64,000 nt of DNA, taken from Cyanobacteriota bacterium. GTDB lineage: Bacteria > Cyanobacteriota > Cyanobacteriia > CACIAM-69d. The notes under the pieces are model-generated. The model was not told the DNA's origin, ran no database searches, and saw nothing but the letters and a program-made list of their open reading frames with translations. Of this stretch, positions 1 through 9,183 are shown in pieces (position 1 is the first letter of the stretch; every line of letters begins with the position of its first letter). The stretch covers positions 381,876-445,875 of the forward strand of contig JAKRSF010000004.1 of the NCBI GenBank assembly GCA_022402445.1. The letters are read 5' to 3'. The translations under genes and the position numbers were made by a program.

Positions 1-523
1 TCGTTAGCCGATAGAATTTCCAGGTCTCGCCATTGGTGACAATGCCGTAGCTATCGATGGTGAGCCCAGCCCGTTGATTGACCCAGGCGCAGGCATCCAT
101 TTCCACCAAACACTGGGCGAGTCCCTGTTCAAAGTCATCTTTTTTTGCTTCAATGACGCAGAGTAACGGGGTTGTGAGATAGGCTTTTCGGGGAGCAACT
201 AAATAATCCGCTTGGCCGATCGCATCATCGCTTTCTAGGGGGGCTGCTTTCCAAATTTTGAGATCCCGATGGCGATCAATCACCTCTTCGCAAAAGGCGT
301 CGATGACCAATTCCCGCGATCGCTCAGAAAAGGATAGGTCAAAATTCTCCAGGCGGCGGAGACGTTCTGCTAAGAAAGGGCTAGGTTCGTAGAGCTTTGC
401 TTCAATGGGCCAGGGAATCAGGCGATCCACCTGCAATTTCTCTAGGGCTTGCTGGGCCGTGAAGCCAGAGAATCGCTTTTTATGGGCTTTACCACGGCCA
501 GAACGATCCTTGGATTGTGCCAT
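1..523 (-). CDS. PD-(D/E)XK nuclease-like protein, partial
   Basis: The frame opens with ATG at 523 and runs without a stop to the window edge, giving about 174 residues; the C-terminus is missing. The second half reads SDDAIGQADYLVAP, then LLCVIEAKKDDFEQG, then YGIVTNGETWKFYRL. An acidic residue followed by a beta-strand ending in E-A-K is the usual PD-(D/E)XK nuclease-fold signature. The same pattern recurs in the protein at 16486-17097, so the two look like distant paralogs. Such proteins are often annotated as type I restriction R-subunit N-terminal-like, but no helicase or partner gene is visible here. The nuclease call rests on the motif only, and the biological role is unknown. Confidence 0.6.
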   Translation of the reverse strand, partial: MAQSKDRSGRGKAHKKRFSGFTAQQALEKLQVDRLIPWPIEAKLYEPSPFLAERLRRLENFDLSFSERSRELVIDAFCEEVIDRHRDLKIWKAAPLESDDAIGQADYLVAPRKAYLTTPLLCVIEAKKDDFEQGLAQCLVEMDACAWVNQRAGLTIDSYGIVTNGETWKFYRLT

Positions 524-577
524 CGGTCCTAACCCCATCTGGGGGCTGTTTTGGATCGTCAATATTGTCCTTGGTCG

Positions 578-958
578 TTAATTCGCCGGACGAAAGTCGC
601 GTCCGAAGGGGAACAACGCTAGGGCAATTAATTTGAAATGCTGCTGGGCGAAGGGCAGGCCAATGATGGTGATAGCGAGCAGCAGCCCATGGAGCAGGTG
701 GGACAGGGCAATGGGCCAGCCAAAGAAGAAGATCCAAATGCCGTTAAAAATGAGACGCAACAGGCTGTCGGGCTGCTGATCAATGGGGGTCACTTCCCGG
801 CCAAAGGGCACCATGGTGGCGACGCCGAGTTTGATGGATTGGACGCCGAACGGGATGCCGATGATCGTCAGGCACAGGCTGAGGCCGCCGATGATGTAGC
901 CGAGGCCCGAGAGGAAGCCGCCGAACAGGAGCCAGATGATGTTACCGAGGAGGGTCAT
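578..958 (-). CDS. YccF domain-containing inner-membrane protein
   Basis: 126-residue hydrophobic protein. It contains an internal duplication: each half has a W-x-hydrophobic-G segment, a hydrophobic helix, and an I-I-G-I/L-P-F motif followed by a strand ending in P-F-G-R. This two-copy arrangement is the YccF (DUF307) family pattern and the length is normal for it. The family has no established molecular function. It lies 54 bases downstream of the start of the truncated nuclease-like gene, on the same strand, with no obvious operon partner. Confidence 0.85.
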   Translation of the reverse strand: MTLLGNIIWLLFGGFLSGLGYIIGGLSLCLTIIGIPFGVQSIKLGVATMVPFGREVTPIDQQPDSLLRLIFNGIWIFFFGWPIALSHLLHGLLLAITIIGLPFAQQHFKLIALALFPFGRDFRPAN

Positions 959-1070
959 GGGATTTGATCCTAACTGGGTTTATGGGGGCGTTTTTGGGGA
1001 TGGTCCCGGTTTTGTTTGCCCCGCTTTCCATTGTGCCGGACCCGGTGGGGCCGATCGCGGCGGGATGCTT

Positions 1071-1550
1071 CTAGAATTCCCCACTGGAGGGGGCGCTGTC
1101 CGATGGGCTATGGGGGAGCGATCGCCGGTGGATCAGCAGATCTTCCACAATGCGCCCGCCGATGAGGTGTTCTTGAATGATGCGCTCGATCGCGTCCGGC
1201 GTCGCCCGTCGATACCAGACTCCATCGGGATAGATCAGCAAAATCGGCCCGTCCATGCACAGGCGCAAACAGTTCGCCTTGGTGCGGAAAATGTGGGGCA
1301 GGGTTTGATCTGGGGGTAGATCAGTCCCGTTAATCCCGCGATCGCCCGCTGACCCATCCAGCCCCAACTCCTTCAGCCGCCCCTTGAGGTAATCCCACGC
1401 CGCGATCGACACCTCCTTGGGGCAGCACTTCGGCTTGGTCTGATCCGCGCACAGAAACACATGGCGATCAATCCCATCAAGGCCCAGCGATCGCACCGCC
1501 GTCCCCATCGCCGCCGCCAGCACCTCGCCTTGATCCGCTCGCTCCACCAT
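1071..1550 (-). CDS. (2Fe-2S) ferredoxin domain, thioredoxin-like fold
   Basis: About 159 residues from the ATG at 1550; an in-frame GTG at 1571 is possible but less likely. The protein has [14 protein letters not shown] near the N-terminus and [12 protein letters not shown] about 70 residues later. This Cys-x(8)-Cys-Cys plus C-x3-C layout is that of thioredoxin-like 2Fe-2S ferredoxins (the family related to NuoE and to cobalt-pathway CbiW-type ferredoxins). The segment [23 protein letters not shown] is the typical last helix of the domain. It is probably a soluble electron carrier; its partner is not known. It is divergent from groES, and the groE control region lies just upstream of its start. 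Confidence 0.8.
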   Translation of the reverse strand: MVERADQGEVLAAAMGTAVRSLGLDGIDRHVFLCADQTKPKCCPKEVSIAAWDYLKGRLKELGLDGSAGDRGINGTDLPPDQTLPHIFRTKANCLRLCMDGPILLIYPDGVWYRRATPDAIERIIQEHLIGGRIVEDLLIHRRSLPHSPSDSAPSSGEF

Positions 1551-1587
1551 CACCAGCCACCCTCCAATCACGCCATCGGCCGCCCCA

Positions 1588-1603
1588 GTTCGGGAAACCG
1601 TAC
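1588..1603 (+). promoter_or_regulatory. K-box of the groESL promoter
   Basis: The sequence GTTCGG, GAAA, CCGTAC matches every fixed position of the K-box consensus GTTCGG-NNAN-CCNNAC described upstream of cyanobacterial groE operons, where it supports light and heat induction. It lies 11 bases upstream of the predicted -35 hexamer. Confidence 0.75.
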
Positions 1604-1614
1604 AGACCGCGCAG

Positions 1615-1643
1615 TTGCCCAGGGCCAGGGACTCCAGTAAATT
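1615..1643 (+). promoter_or_regulatory. groESL promoter (-35/-10)
   Basis: TTGCCC at 1615-1620, a 17-base spacer, and TAAATT at 1638-1643 form a sigma70-type promoter. The -10 element overlaps the first bases of the CIRCE operator, which is where a repressor would block transcription. The transcription start is inferred, not seen. Confidence 0.6.
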
Positions 1644-1668
1644 AGCACTCGGATGACGAGAGTGCTAA
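1642..1668 (+). promoter_or_regulatory. CIRCE operator (HrcA site)
   Basis: TTAGCACTC, a 9-base spacer, then GAGTGCTAA is a perfect match to the CIRCE inverted repeat recognised by HrcA. The hrcA gene is present at 19878-20978, so repressor and operator are both in the window. Confidence 0.97.
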
Positions 1669-1718
1669 ACCACCTCCGAATCCAATAGCCCTTAGCTATC
1701 GTTTGGAGTAATTCTCGT

Positions 1719-2030
1719 ATGGCAGCCGTATCCTTGAGCGTCTCGACCGTGAAGCCCTTGGGCGATCGCGTGTTCGTGAAGATCAGCGCAAGTGAAGAGA
1801 AGACCGCCGGTGGCATCCTGCTGCCCGACACCGCCAAAGAAAAGCCCCAGGTGGGTGAAGTGGTGCAAGTGGGTGCCGGCAAGCGCAACGACGACGGTTC
1901 CTACACGGCCCCCGAAGTGAAAGTCGGCGATCGCGTGCTCTACTCCAAGTACGCCGGTACCGACATCAAGCTGGGCAACGAAGATTACGTCCTCCTGTCG
2001 GAAAAGGACATCCTGGCCGTCGTTTCCTAG
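1719..2030 (+). CDS. groES: Co-chaperonin GroES
   Basis: 103 residues, normal for GroES. It starts [18 protein letters not shown] and carries the mobile-loop region [19 protein letters not shown]. It forms the heptameric lid of the GroEL folding chamber in the cytosol. It is the first gene of the groESL operon, with groEL starting 147 bases downstream. A GGAG ribosome-binding site lies about 10 bases before the ATG. Control by CIRCE/HrcA, and probably by the K-box, is visible directly upstream. Confidence 0.98.
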   Translation: MAAVSLSVSTVKPLGDRVFVKISASEEKTAGGILLPDTAKEKPQVGEVVQVGAGKRNDDGSYTAPEVKVGDRVLYSKYAGTDIKLGNEDYVLLSEKDILAVVS

Positions 2031-2126
2031 GCCAACCCTAGATCATTCCATTCATTTTGGTCGCCCTCGCCCCGTGGGGGATGCGATCGCCCGGGGGAGT
2101 TGAGCAGCAGCCTGCTTCATTGCTGA

Positions 2127-3821
<1,695 letters not shown>

Positions 3822-3924
3822 ACCGAAACCGTTGAACTGGGTCGGGGGTGATGGTTTGCGATACCGCGATCGCCCCCGGCCAGACCGTCTAGCGACACCT
3901 AATTGTTGATAGTTGTTGACGCGA

Positions 3925-3962
3925 TCGCGCTCCTAGCCTGTGGGTTGGGGGCGCTTCTTTTT
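3925..3962 (+). terminator. Rho-independent terminator after groEL
   Basis: GCGCTCC (3927-3933) can pair with GGGGCGC (3948-3954), with one G-T pair, and is followed by TTCTTTTT. It lies about 105 bases after the groEL stop codon. Confidence 0.6.
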
Positions 3963-4023
3963 AGATCGTCCGACTGGATGATCCATGGACAGCAGTCTCT
4001 ACGCCAATCAGTATAGGTATGAC

Positions 4024-4551
4024 CTACAGATTGCAGTTATAGTCATAGCCCCATTCCAGGGTTTCGGGTCGGAGATCCGGCTCAACTTCAACGCATTCAA
4101 ATGGTTGCATTTCACCCTCCTCGTTCAATCCATACAGGATTCCGAAACCCGTTCGATCCAAGCCAAAAATGACCAAGGATGCGGGACGGCACCGATCAGA
4201 AATGGCCTGGGCGTAGCTACCCATCAAGGACGGTGAACCCAGAAAACTCTCCGAGCGACTAGCTTCCGCATCGGTCGAGTTTGCTAGGGAAAACCGATAG
4301 GATCTGGGAAAAGGTTCACCGGTGGGGCTCAGGGGAATGTCGTAGCCGCTGTCCTCAACGCTGCCACTGCTGACGCTGGCTAATCCGACGCCATGGCGGT
4401 TTACCAGGCTGTCGCTGACCTCTTGGATGACCGCTTGGCATTCGCTTTCAACATCGGCGCGGGCGGGTTCACCTGTGGCTAGTCCTAGGGCGATCGCCGC
4501 AGACAGGGGCAGCAATCCTTTGAGGTTCCAAAAGTGCGTGTTCTGAAGCAT
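4024..4551 (-). CDS. Secreted protein of unknown function
   Basis: About 175 residues from the ATG at 4551, chosen because it is followed directly by a signal peptide: a basic/polar start, the hydrophobic run GLLPLSAAIALGLATG, and PARAD as a plausible cleavage site. In-frame starts further upstream (up to 4632) would bury the signal. The mature part has three cysteines, ESEC, DRCR and FECVE, plus a terminal CNL, which could form disulfides in the periplasm. I recognise no family. It is followed on the same strand by nothing obviously related; the neighbour upstream is a membrane protein. Confidence 0.6.
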   Translation of the reverse strand: MLQNTHFWNLKGLLPLSAAIALGLATGEPARADVESECQAVIQEVSDSLVNRHGVGLASVSSGSVEDSGYDIPLSPTGEPFPRSYRFSLANSTDAEASRSESFLGSPSLMGSYAQAISDRCRPASLVIFGLDRTGFGILYGLNEEGEMQPFECVEVEPDLRPETLEWGYDYNCNL

Positions 4552-4713
4552 TTGGCGGCAAACTGATGCGGTCTTGTGTGGGCTGGGCATGTGGTGAATC
4601 AGTTCTGAAGTGTTTGCAAGGATGAAGACCATCGGCGTCTTACCCTTGAAGATATCTTGAACGCTGGGGGTTTACCAGATGGATAGGGTGGTGAGGGTGA
4701 TGGAATGCGATCG

Positions 4714-5595
4714 CTAGCTTCGGGCAAAGGCCGCACGGGCAAGGTCCGTTTCAATAAAAGCGCCTGCCTGCCCCGTGGTGGCAAAATGGTAGAGGGACGC
4801 CTGAAAAATACCGTTAATTGCCCCCGTGATTAGGGCCATGGTGCCAAAGGCGAGAACCATGAACAAAATAGCCAAGGCCAATAGCACTGGAGAACTGAGG
4901 GACACCGCCACAAAGCCGATCGCGGCGGTCACAAACATAATGGCAAAGGGCACCAAACAGGACACGCCACCAATGACGGTTTTGCCCACGAATCCTTCCC
5001 CCCAGGTTTGTTTAAAAATGTCGGCGCTGCGGCGAATAGATGCGATCGCGCCGCGATTTTCCACCACATAGACGGGAATGGCGAAGAAGACAATTACATT
5101 CCATGCCCCCTGGATCAAGGAACCGAAAACTAGCGCCAAAACACTGGCCATGGCGTTGTCGTCGTCGCGATCGCGGTTTTTAGCCATCTGCAACAGGGTG
5201 CCAATCGTGGCGCTAATCAAGGCAAACAGCAAAATTTGGCCCCAACGGCCCATCGCGATCGCGACCCCATCCGCCACCGTGGCCCGCTCCCCTTTTAGAA
5301 GTTTGAGGCTCACCCCCACCAGGGCCGTATTGGCAAAGATAATGATCGTGTAGCAGATCAGATAAAACACAAAGGTGAACAGCGCCCCCCACCACCACAG
5401 GGCCGACTCTTCCGCCGCCGTCAAGGTCGCGTCGGGCTCTGGTAAATTTGCAATGAATGGCACCGCGATCGCCAGTGTCACCAGCGCCAGCGCAATCCCC
5501 GACAGTAGCGGAAAAATCAGCAATTGAGGATGTTGATTGAGGGCCTTCCAACATTGCTTAGCAATCTGGACCCCATTGCGGACTTGATGGGCCAT
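4714..5595 (-). CDS. Multi-pass membrane protein, DUF6159-like
   Basis: About 293 residues from the ATG at 5595, chosen because the conserved-looking N-terminus MAHQVRNGVQIAKQCWKAL begins there; an upstream in-frame start at 5685 adds only low-complexity sequence. The protein has about six hydrophobic segments and a short charged loop around KNRDRDDD. The layout (amphipathic N-terminal helix, L-I-F-P-L-L-S-G first membrane segment, repeated G-rich helices) fits the DUF6159 family of bacterial integral membrane proteins. Function is unknown. Confidence 0.6.
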   Translation of the reverse strand: MAHQVRNGVQIAKQCWKALNQHPQLLIFPLLSGIALALVTLAIAVPFIANLPEPDATLTAAEESALWWWGALFTFVFYLICYTIIIFANTALVGVSLKLLKGERATVADGVAIAMGRWGQILLFALISATIGTLLQMAKNRDRDDDNAMASVLALVFGSLIQGAWNVIVFFAIPVYVVENRGAIASIRRSADIFKQTWGEGFVGKTVIGGVSCLVPFAIMFVTAAIGFVAVSLSSPVLLALAILFMVLAFGTMALITGAINGIFQASLYHFATTGQAGAFIETDLARAAFARS

Positions 5596-5786
5596 AGGTC
5601 TAAAAAATGGACAGCGCAACAGCAGCGGAGCCCCATCAATCAGGCCCCACTTGCCATTGTCTGCCCCCAGCGGCGGAGCGTCCACAGGTCATCAATGCCC
5701 AGGGAAATTCTAGAAATAAGCCTAGAAATTCGCCACCCTAAGCAATCTCGTTATCCGCCAAGCGATTTAACCTAGGTCCTAGATTT

Positions 5787-6401
5787 TCACAAAGCGCTGG
5801 ATTCAATGACCTCGCCCAATCGATTTTTGAAAATACACAGAAAATTCTCAGCGTGCATCGCTCCTAACGCCTGAACTTCTGGGGGAAATGCGGTTAAGGG
5901 TGCAGCATGGCCTCGGATGCCAAATTTAGCAGCGCCCCCCTTCGTTCCGCCGTGCAAATGCACCGTCGATGGCTCCAGTTTCAACCAAGCCCCCAGTCGT
6001 CGCGCCACGTCGTAGGCTGTGACAGCCCCTAGGCGATAAACGCGACGGGTGATGGATTCTAGCCAATCATGTAAGTCCTCAAAACTCTCAAATGCTTCGG
6101 GTTGCTTGCCATCCTTTCGGGCAATTTCTAACCCTTGGACTAAGCGAGGGGAAACTCGGCGCTGATGGCCATGCATTTTACCGTCATGAAAACGGGAGTT
6201 CCAGGCCCGTTCCAGAGCCTGATCCCAACCCAAGGTTTGATCGCCCCACCACCGATCTTCTAGGGCATAGCAGTTTCCGTACTCGTGCAAGTATTCGTCA
6301 ATCAGGCATTGCAGGGCGCTGACGGAACGGGGTGAATCTTGCCCATTGCGGCCAGCAGAATCTCGCGACTTGCTCCGACAGTTGACCGGTGAAGTATCCA
6401 T
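5787..6401 (-). CDS. Conserved-looking protein of unknown function
   Basis: About 204 residues from the first ATG at 6401; a TTG at 6434 would add 11. The middle is rich in W, E and R (ALEDRWWGDQTLGWDQALE). The C-terminal third, GAVTAYDVARRLGAWLKLEP then VHLHGGTKGGAAKFGIRG, resembles a helix-rich binding motif followed by a glycine-rich turn and looks like the conserved core. There is no signal peptide or membrane segment. I do not recognise the family. It lies between a membrane protein and a response regulator, all on the minus strand but with separate spacing. Confidence 0.55.
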   Translation of the reverse strand: MDTSPVNCRSKSRDSAGRNGQDSPRSVSALQCLIDEYLHEYGNCYALEDRWWGDQTLGWDQALERAWNSRFHDGKMHGHQRRVSPRLVQGLEIARKDGKQPEAFESFEDLHDWLESITRRVYRLGAVTAYDVARRLGAWLKLEPSTVHLHGGTKGGAAKFGIRGHAAPLTAFPPEVQALGAMHAENFLCIFKNRLGEVIESSAL

Positions 6402-6478
6402 GGTGGCGATCGCGTGCCAAGGTTTCAGTTCCAAATTAACAGTTCTGACCCTGCCACGTCACGGATCTCACCCACTGA

Positions 6479-7186
6479 CTAATCCGTCGTCAAACCATGC
6501 TCTAGGGCATAGCGCACCAGTTCCGTACGACTGTTGGTACCCGTCTTGCTAAACAGGCGGCTCACATACTTTTCCACATTGCGAATACTGGTATCTAAAC
6601 GGCGGGCAATTTCCTTATTCATTAGCCCCTCCGCCACCAAATTCAACACACTTTGCTCCCGTGGCGTTAGATCGATTTTGATCGGCGGTGGCGTCGTGGT
6701 AATTCCTCCGGGCTGTTGGGTTAAGAGGGCTTTGATTTCTGCAATCTGCCGCGCCAAATCAGCGATGTCGTGATCGCCGCCCTCGCCCCCGGACGCGCCG
6801 GAACCGCCCCCCGTCGGTCGCCGCTCCAATAAATTCTCAACGATCGCGACCAACTCATCCGGGTCAAAGGGTTTTGATAAATAGGCATCGCAACCCGCCT
6901 GATAGCCCTGGATGCGATCGACCGTCATCCCCTTCGCCGTCAGGAAAATTACCGGGATCGATTTGAGGCGATCGTCCCCGCGCAACTGCTGCAAAAACTG
7001 ATAGCCATCCACCTTCGGCATCATCACATCGGAAATGACCAAATCCGGCACAAACTGTTGCAGCAAGCTCCAGCCTTCCGTCGCATCCCGCGCCACCCGC
7101 ACGGCAAAGCCGCAGTCCTCTAGGTAGGCTTGCACCGCCTCGCGCAGGCCCGGTTCATCATCGACTAAAAGTAGCTGTGCTGCCAT
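6479..7186 (-). CDS. ycf29: NarL/LuxR-type response regulator (Ycf29-like)
   Basis: 235 residues. Receiver domain 1-125 with the acidic pocket VDDEP (9-13), the phospho-acceptor Asp at 53 in ISDVMMPKVDG, and the conserved Lys in YLSKPFDPDEL. A glycine-rich linker follows (about 128-145). A LuxR-type helix-turn-helix occupies the last 65 residues (LTPREQSVLNLVAEGLMNK, then VEKYVSRLFSKTG). Receiver plus C-terminal LuxR domain is the Ycf29 layout of cyanobacteria and red-algal plastids, so that symbol is likely but other NarL-type regulators are possible. No cognate kinase is adjacent. Confidence 0.85.
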   Translation of the reverse strand: MAAQLLLVDDEPGLREAVQAYLEDCGFAVRVARDATEGWSLLQQFVPDLVISDVMMPKVDGYQFLQQLRGDDRLKSIPVIFLTAKGMTVDRIQGYQAGCDAYLSKPFDPDELVAIVENLLERRPTGGGSGASGGEGGDHDIADLARQIAEIKALLTQQPGGITTTPPPIKIDLTPREQSVLNLVAEGLMNKEIARRLDTSIRNVEKYVSRLFSKTGTNSRTELVRYALEHGLTTD

Positions 7187-7314
7187 GGGTGCCGGTCTCC
7201 GGCCTTGCCGGGTTCATCATCCTCAGGCCCTAGTCTAGACCGTTGCGGCGGTTGGCCCTAGGCGGGAGATTACGCCCCCGTGGGGAGGGAATACCCCCAG
7301 CGTGATCACCATCC

Positions 7315-8532
7315 CTAGGCGCTACGCAGGGCGATGATCGGATCGAGGCGGGCCGCTTGGCGGGCGGGAATGACCCCGAACCCCAGGCCGATCGCGCCGG
7401 AGATGCCCGTGGTGAAGGCGATCGCATCGAGGGACACCTGGGCATCGAAGTTCGCCACCACCCGGATCAGGGCAATGCCCCCCGTGCCGACGCCCGTGCC
7501 GATCGCGCCGCCCAGGACCGCCAAAATCGTCGCCTCGATGGTGAATTGGGTCAAAATATCGCGCGGCGACGCCCCCAGGGCTTTGCGTAGGCCAATTTCC
7601 CCCGTCCGCTCCGTCACGGACACCAGCATGATGTTCATGATGCCGATGCCCCCCACCAATAGGGAAATGCTCGCGATCGCGGCGAGGCCCACCTTGAGGG
7701 TGCCGGTGATATTCGCAAAGGTTTGCAGCAGATCCTTTTGGTTGCGCACGGTGAAGTCATCCTCGCCCGTGATCTTGTGGCGCAGGCGCAGGAGATTTTC
7801 AATCTGGAACTGGGCCGCCTGCATCACCTCCTCATTCTTGGCGCGCACGGCGATATAGGTCACGCCGATGCCATAGGGGGACGTGCGGCCCACCAGGCGA
7901 TCGGACAGGGTGGTGAGGGGCAAAAACAGGGTGGCGTCCATGTCCATGCCGAAGCTCGATCCCTTCGGTTCCATCACGCCAATGACGCGGAAGCTGAGGT
8001 TTCGGACCCGGAGGCTTTGGCCGATGGGGTCGCGCTGGCCGAACAGTTGCCGTGCCAGGGACGAGCCCAGCACCGCCACCCGCTGAAGGCGATCGACATC
8101 CAGCGGCGCAATGAACCGCCCCCGCTGCACATCAAAATCCCGCACCCGGGTGTAGTCCGGCAGGGTGCCGATGATGGTGGTGGAAATGTTGTTGCCCCGG
8201 TGGCTGACCCGTTCGCTGCTGGTGAGTTCCGGGGCGACCGCATCGACGGTGGGCACCTGGGAGGCGATCGCGAAGGCATCGGACAGGACGAGGGTTTGGG
8301 GCGGCAGGACTGGGCGGCGATCGGCTTCGGGGCTGCCACCGCGCACGAAGAGGATATTGGGGCCGAGGGATTGGATCTCCGCCGTGACGAAGTTCTGCGC
8401 CCCGTCCCCCACGCCGATCGTCGCGATCGTGGCCGCGTTGCCGATGGTGATGCCCAGCATGGTCAGGAAGCTGCGCATCTTGTTGGCGGCGAGGGTGCGG
8501 GTGGCCATCGATAGGCTTTCAACGGGATTCAT
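7315..8532 (-). CDS. ABC transporter permease, MacB/FtsX family
   Basis: About 405 residues from the ATG at 8532, where MNPVESLSMATRTL starts a typical MacB N-terminus. It has one membrane helix near the start (residues about 20-45), a large periplasmic MacB_PCD-type domain, and three C-terminal helices carrying GGIGIMNIMLVSVTERTGEIGLRKALGA, the FtsX signature. Length is normal for half-size MacB/DevC-like permeases. Such permeases pair with an ATPase and an HlyD-type adaptor for peptide, macrolide or glycolipid export. Neither partner gene is adjacent, so the substrate cannot be inferred. Confidence 0.9.
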   Translation of the reverse strand: MNPVESLSMATRTLAANKMRSFLTMLGITIGNAATIATIGVGDGAQNFVTAEIQSLGPNILFVRGGSPEADRRPVLPPQTLVLSDAFAIASQVPTVDAVAPELTSSERVSHRGNNISTTIIGTLPDYTRVRDFDVQRGRFIAPLDVDRLQRVAVLGSSLARQLFGQRDPIGQSLRVRNLSFRVIGVMEPKGSSFGMDMDATLFLPLTTLSDRLVGRTSPYGIGVTYIAVRAKNEEVMQAAQFQIENLLRLRHKITGEDDFTVRNQKDLLQTFANITGTLKVGLAAIASISLLVGGIGIMNIMLVSVTERTGEIGLRKALGASPRDILTQFTIEATILAVLGGAIGTGVGTGGIALIRVVANFDAQVSLDAIAFTTGISGAIGLGFGVIPARQAARLDPIIALRSA

Positions 8533-8622
8533 AGACTGGCCCTCAGGGTGGGGAAAAACGGCGGTGCGGGGGCGCGATCGCGGGGGGTCCAAAGGAATTT
8601 TCGGGAATTTTCCAGAAAACGT

Positions 8623-8654
8623 TTGACAAAACCCGATTTATCCTTCAGTATAGA
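8623..8654 (+). promoter_or_regulatory. Candidate promoter of tRNA-Asp
   Basis: TTGACA at 8623-8628 and TATAGA at 8649-8654, with a longer than usual spacing of 20 bases (AGTATA would give 18). It lies about 50 bases before the tRNA. Confidence 0.45.
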
Positions 8655-8702
8655 TATCGCTCAAGGGATGCGACGCCACCGGCCAAGCACAACCGAGCAA
8701 CT

Positions 8703-8776
8703 GGGACTGTAGTTCAATTGGTTAGAGCACCGCCCTGTCACGGCGGAAGTTGCGGGTTCGAGCCCCGTCAGTCCCG
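8703..8776 (+). tRNA. tRNA-Asp (GTC)
   Basis: A 74-base cloverleaf. The acceptor stem GGGACTG pairs with CAGTCCC and is followed by discriminator G. The D-loop region is GTTCAATTGGTTAGAGC, the anticodon loop CTGTCAC has anticodon GTC, and the T-arm contains GGGTTCGAGCCCC. CCA is not encoded. Confidence 0.97.
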
Positions 8777-8810
8777 TAGATTGAACACCATAAGCTGACG
8801 CAACGAAAAA

Positions 8811-8886
8811 CGTGCAACCCGTTCCGTTGTCGTAGGGGTTGGGTCTCCCAACCCGGCCCCACGCGATCGCCCCAAATCGTTTCAAC
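8811..8886 (+). repeat. Two-hairpin repeat, left-half copy (tandem unit 1)
   Basis: Starts CGTGCAACCCGTTCC and contains GTAGGGGTTGGG, TCT, CCCAACCC (a near-perfect hairpin) followed by a GC-rich tail with a HIP1 octamer. It repeats 94 bases downstream (from 8905) with few changes. It lacks the right-half hairpin of the full element. It fills part of the gene-free stretch 8777-9183, which otherwise holds nothing I recognise. Confidence 0.85.
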
Positions 8887-8925
8887 AGCCACCACAGCGC
8901 GAGACGTACAACCCGTTCCATTGTC

Positions 8926-9034
8926 GTAGGGGTTGGGTCTCCCAACCCGGCCCCGCGCGATCGCCCCAAACCACTGCAACCTTAAGCATTTCAGGGATCG
9001 CTGGAGCGAGCGGGCGAGAAAACCACGCCCCTAC
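8926..9034 (+). repeat. Two-hairpin repeat, full copy
   Basis: A 109-base element bounded by GTAGGGG at the left and CCCCTAC at the right, i.e. a 7-base terminal inverted repeat. The left hairpin is GGGTTGGG/CCCAACCC, and the right hairpin arm is GAGCGGGCG...CGCCCCTAC, here slightly degraded. Related copies lie at 12192-12296 and 54395-54510, and half copies at 8811 and 30427. It may be a non-coding miniature mobile element. Confidence 0.8.
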
Positions 9035-9183
9035 GGCTTGTCTGGCGGGAAGGGGATCAGGGGCGATTGTTGATGACCCCCTGGGTGACCCCGGATTTTT
9101 GATTCTTAAGTTTTGTTAAGTAAATTTGGCACAATGGGGCCATGGGCGTTTCGGCTGCGCGATCGCGGCGGCAATGGGAGGTC

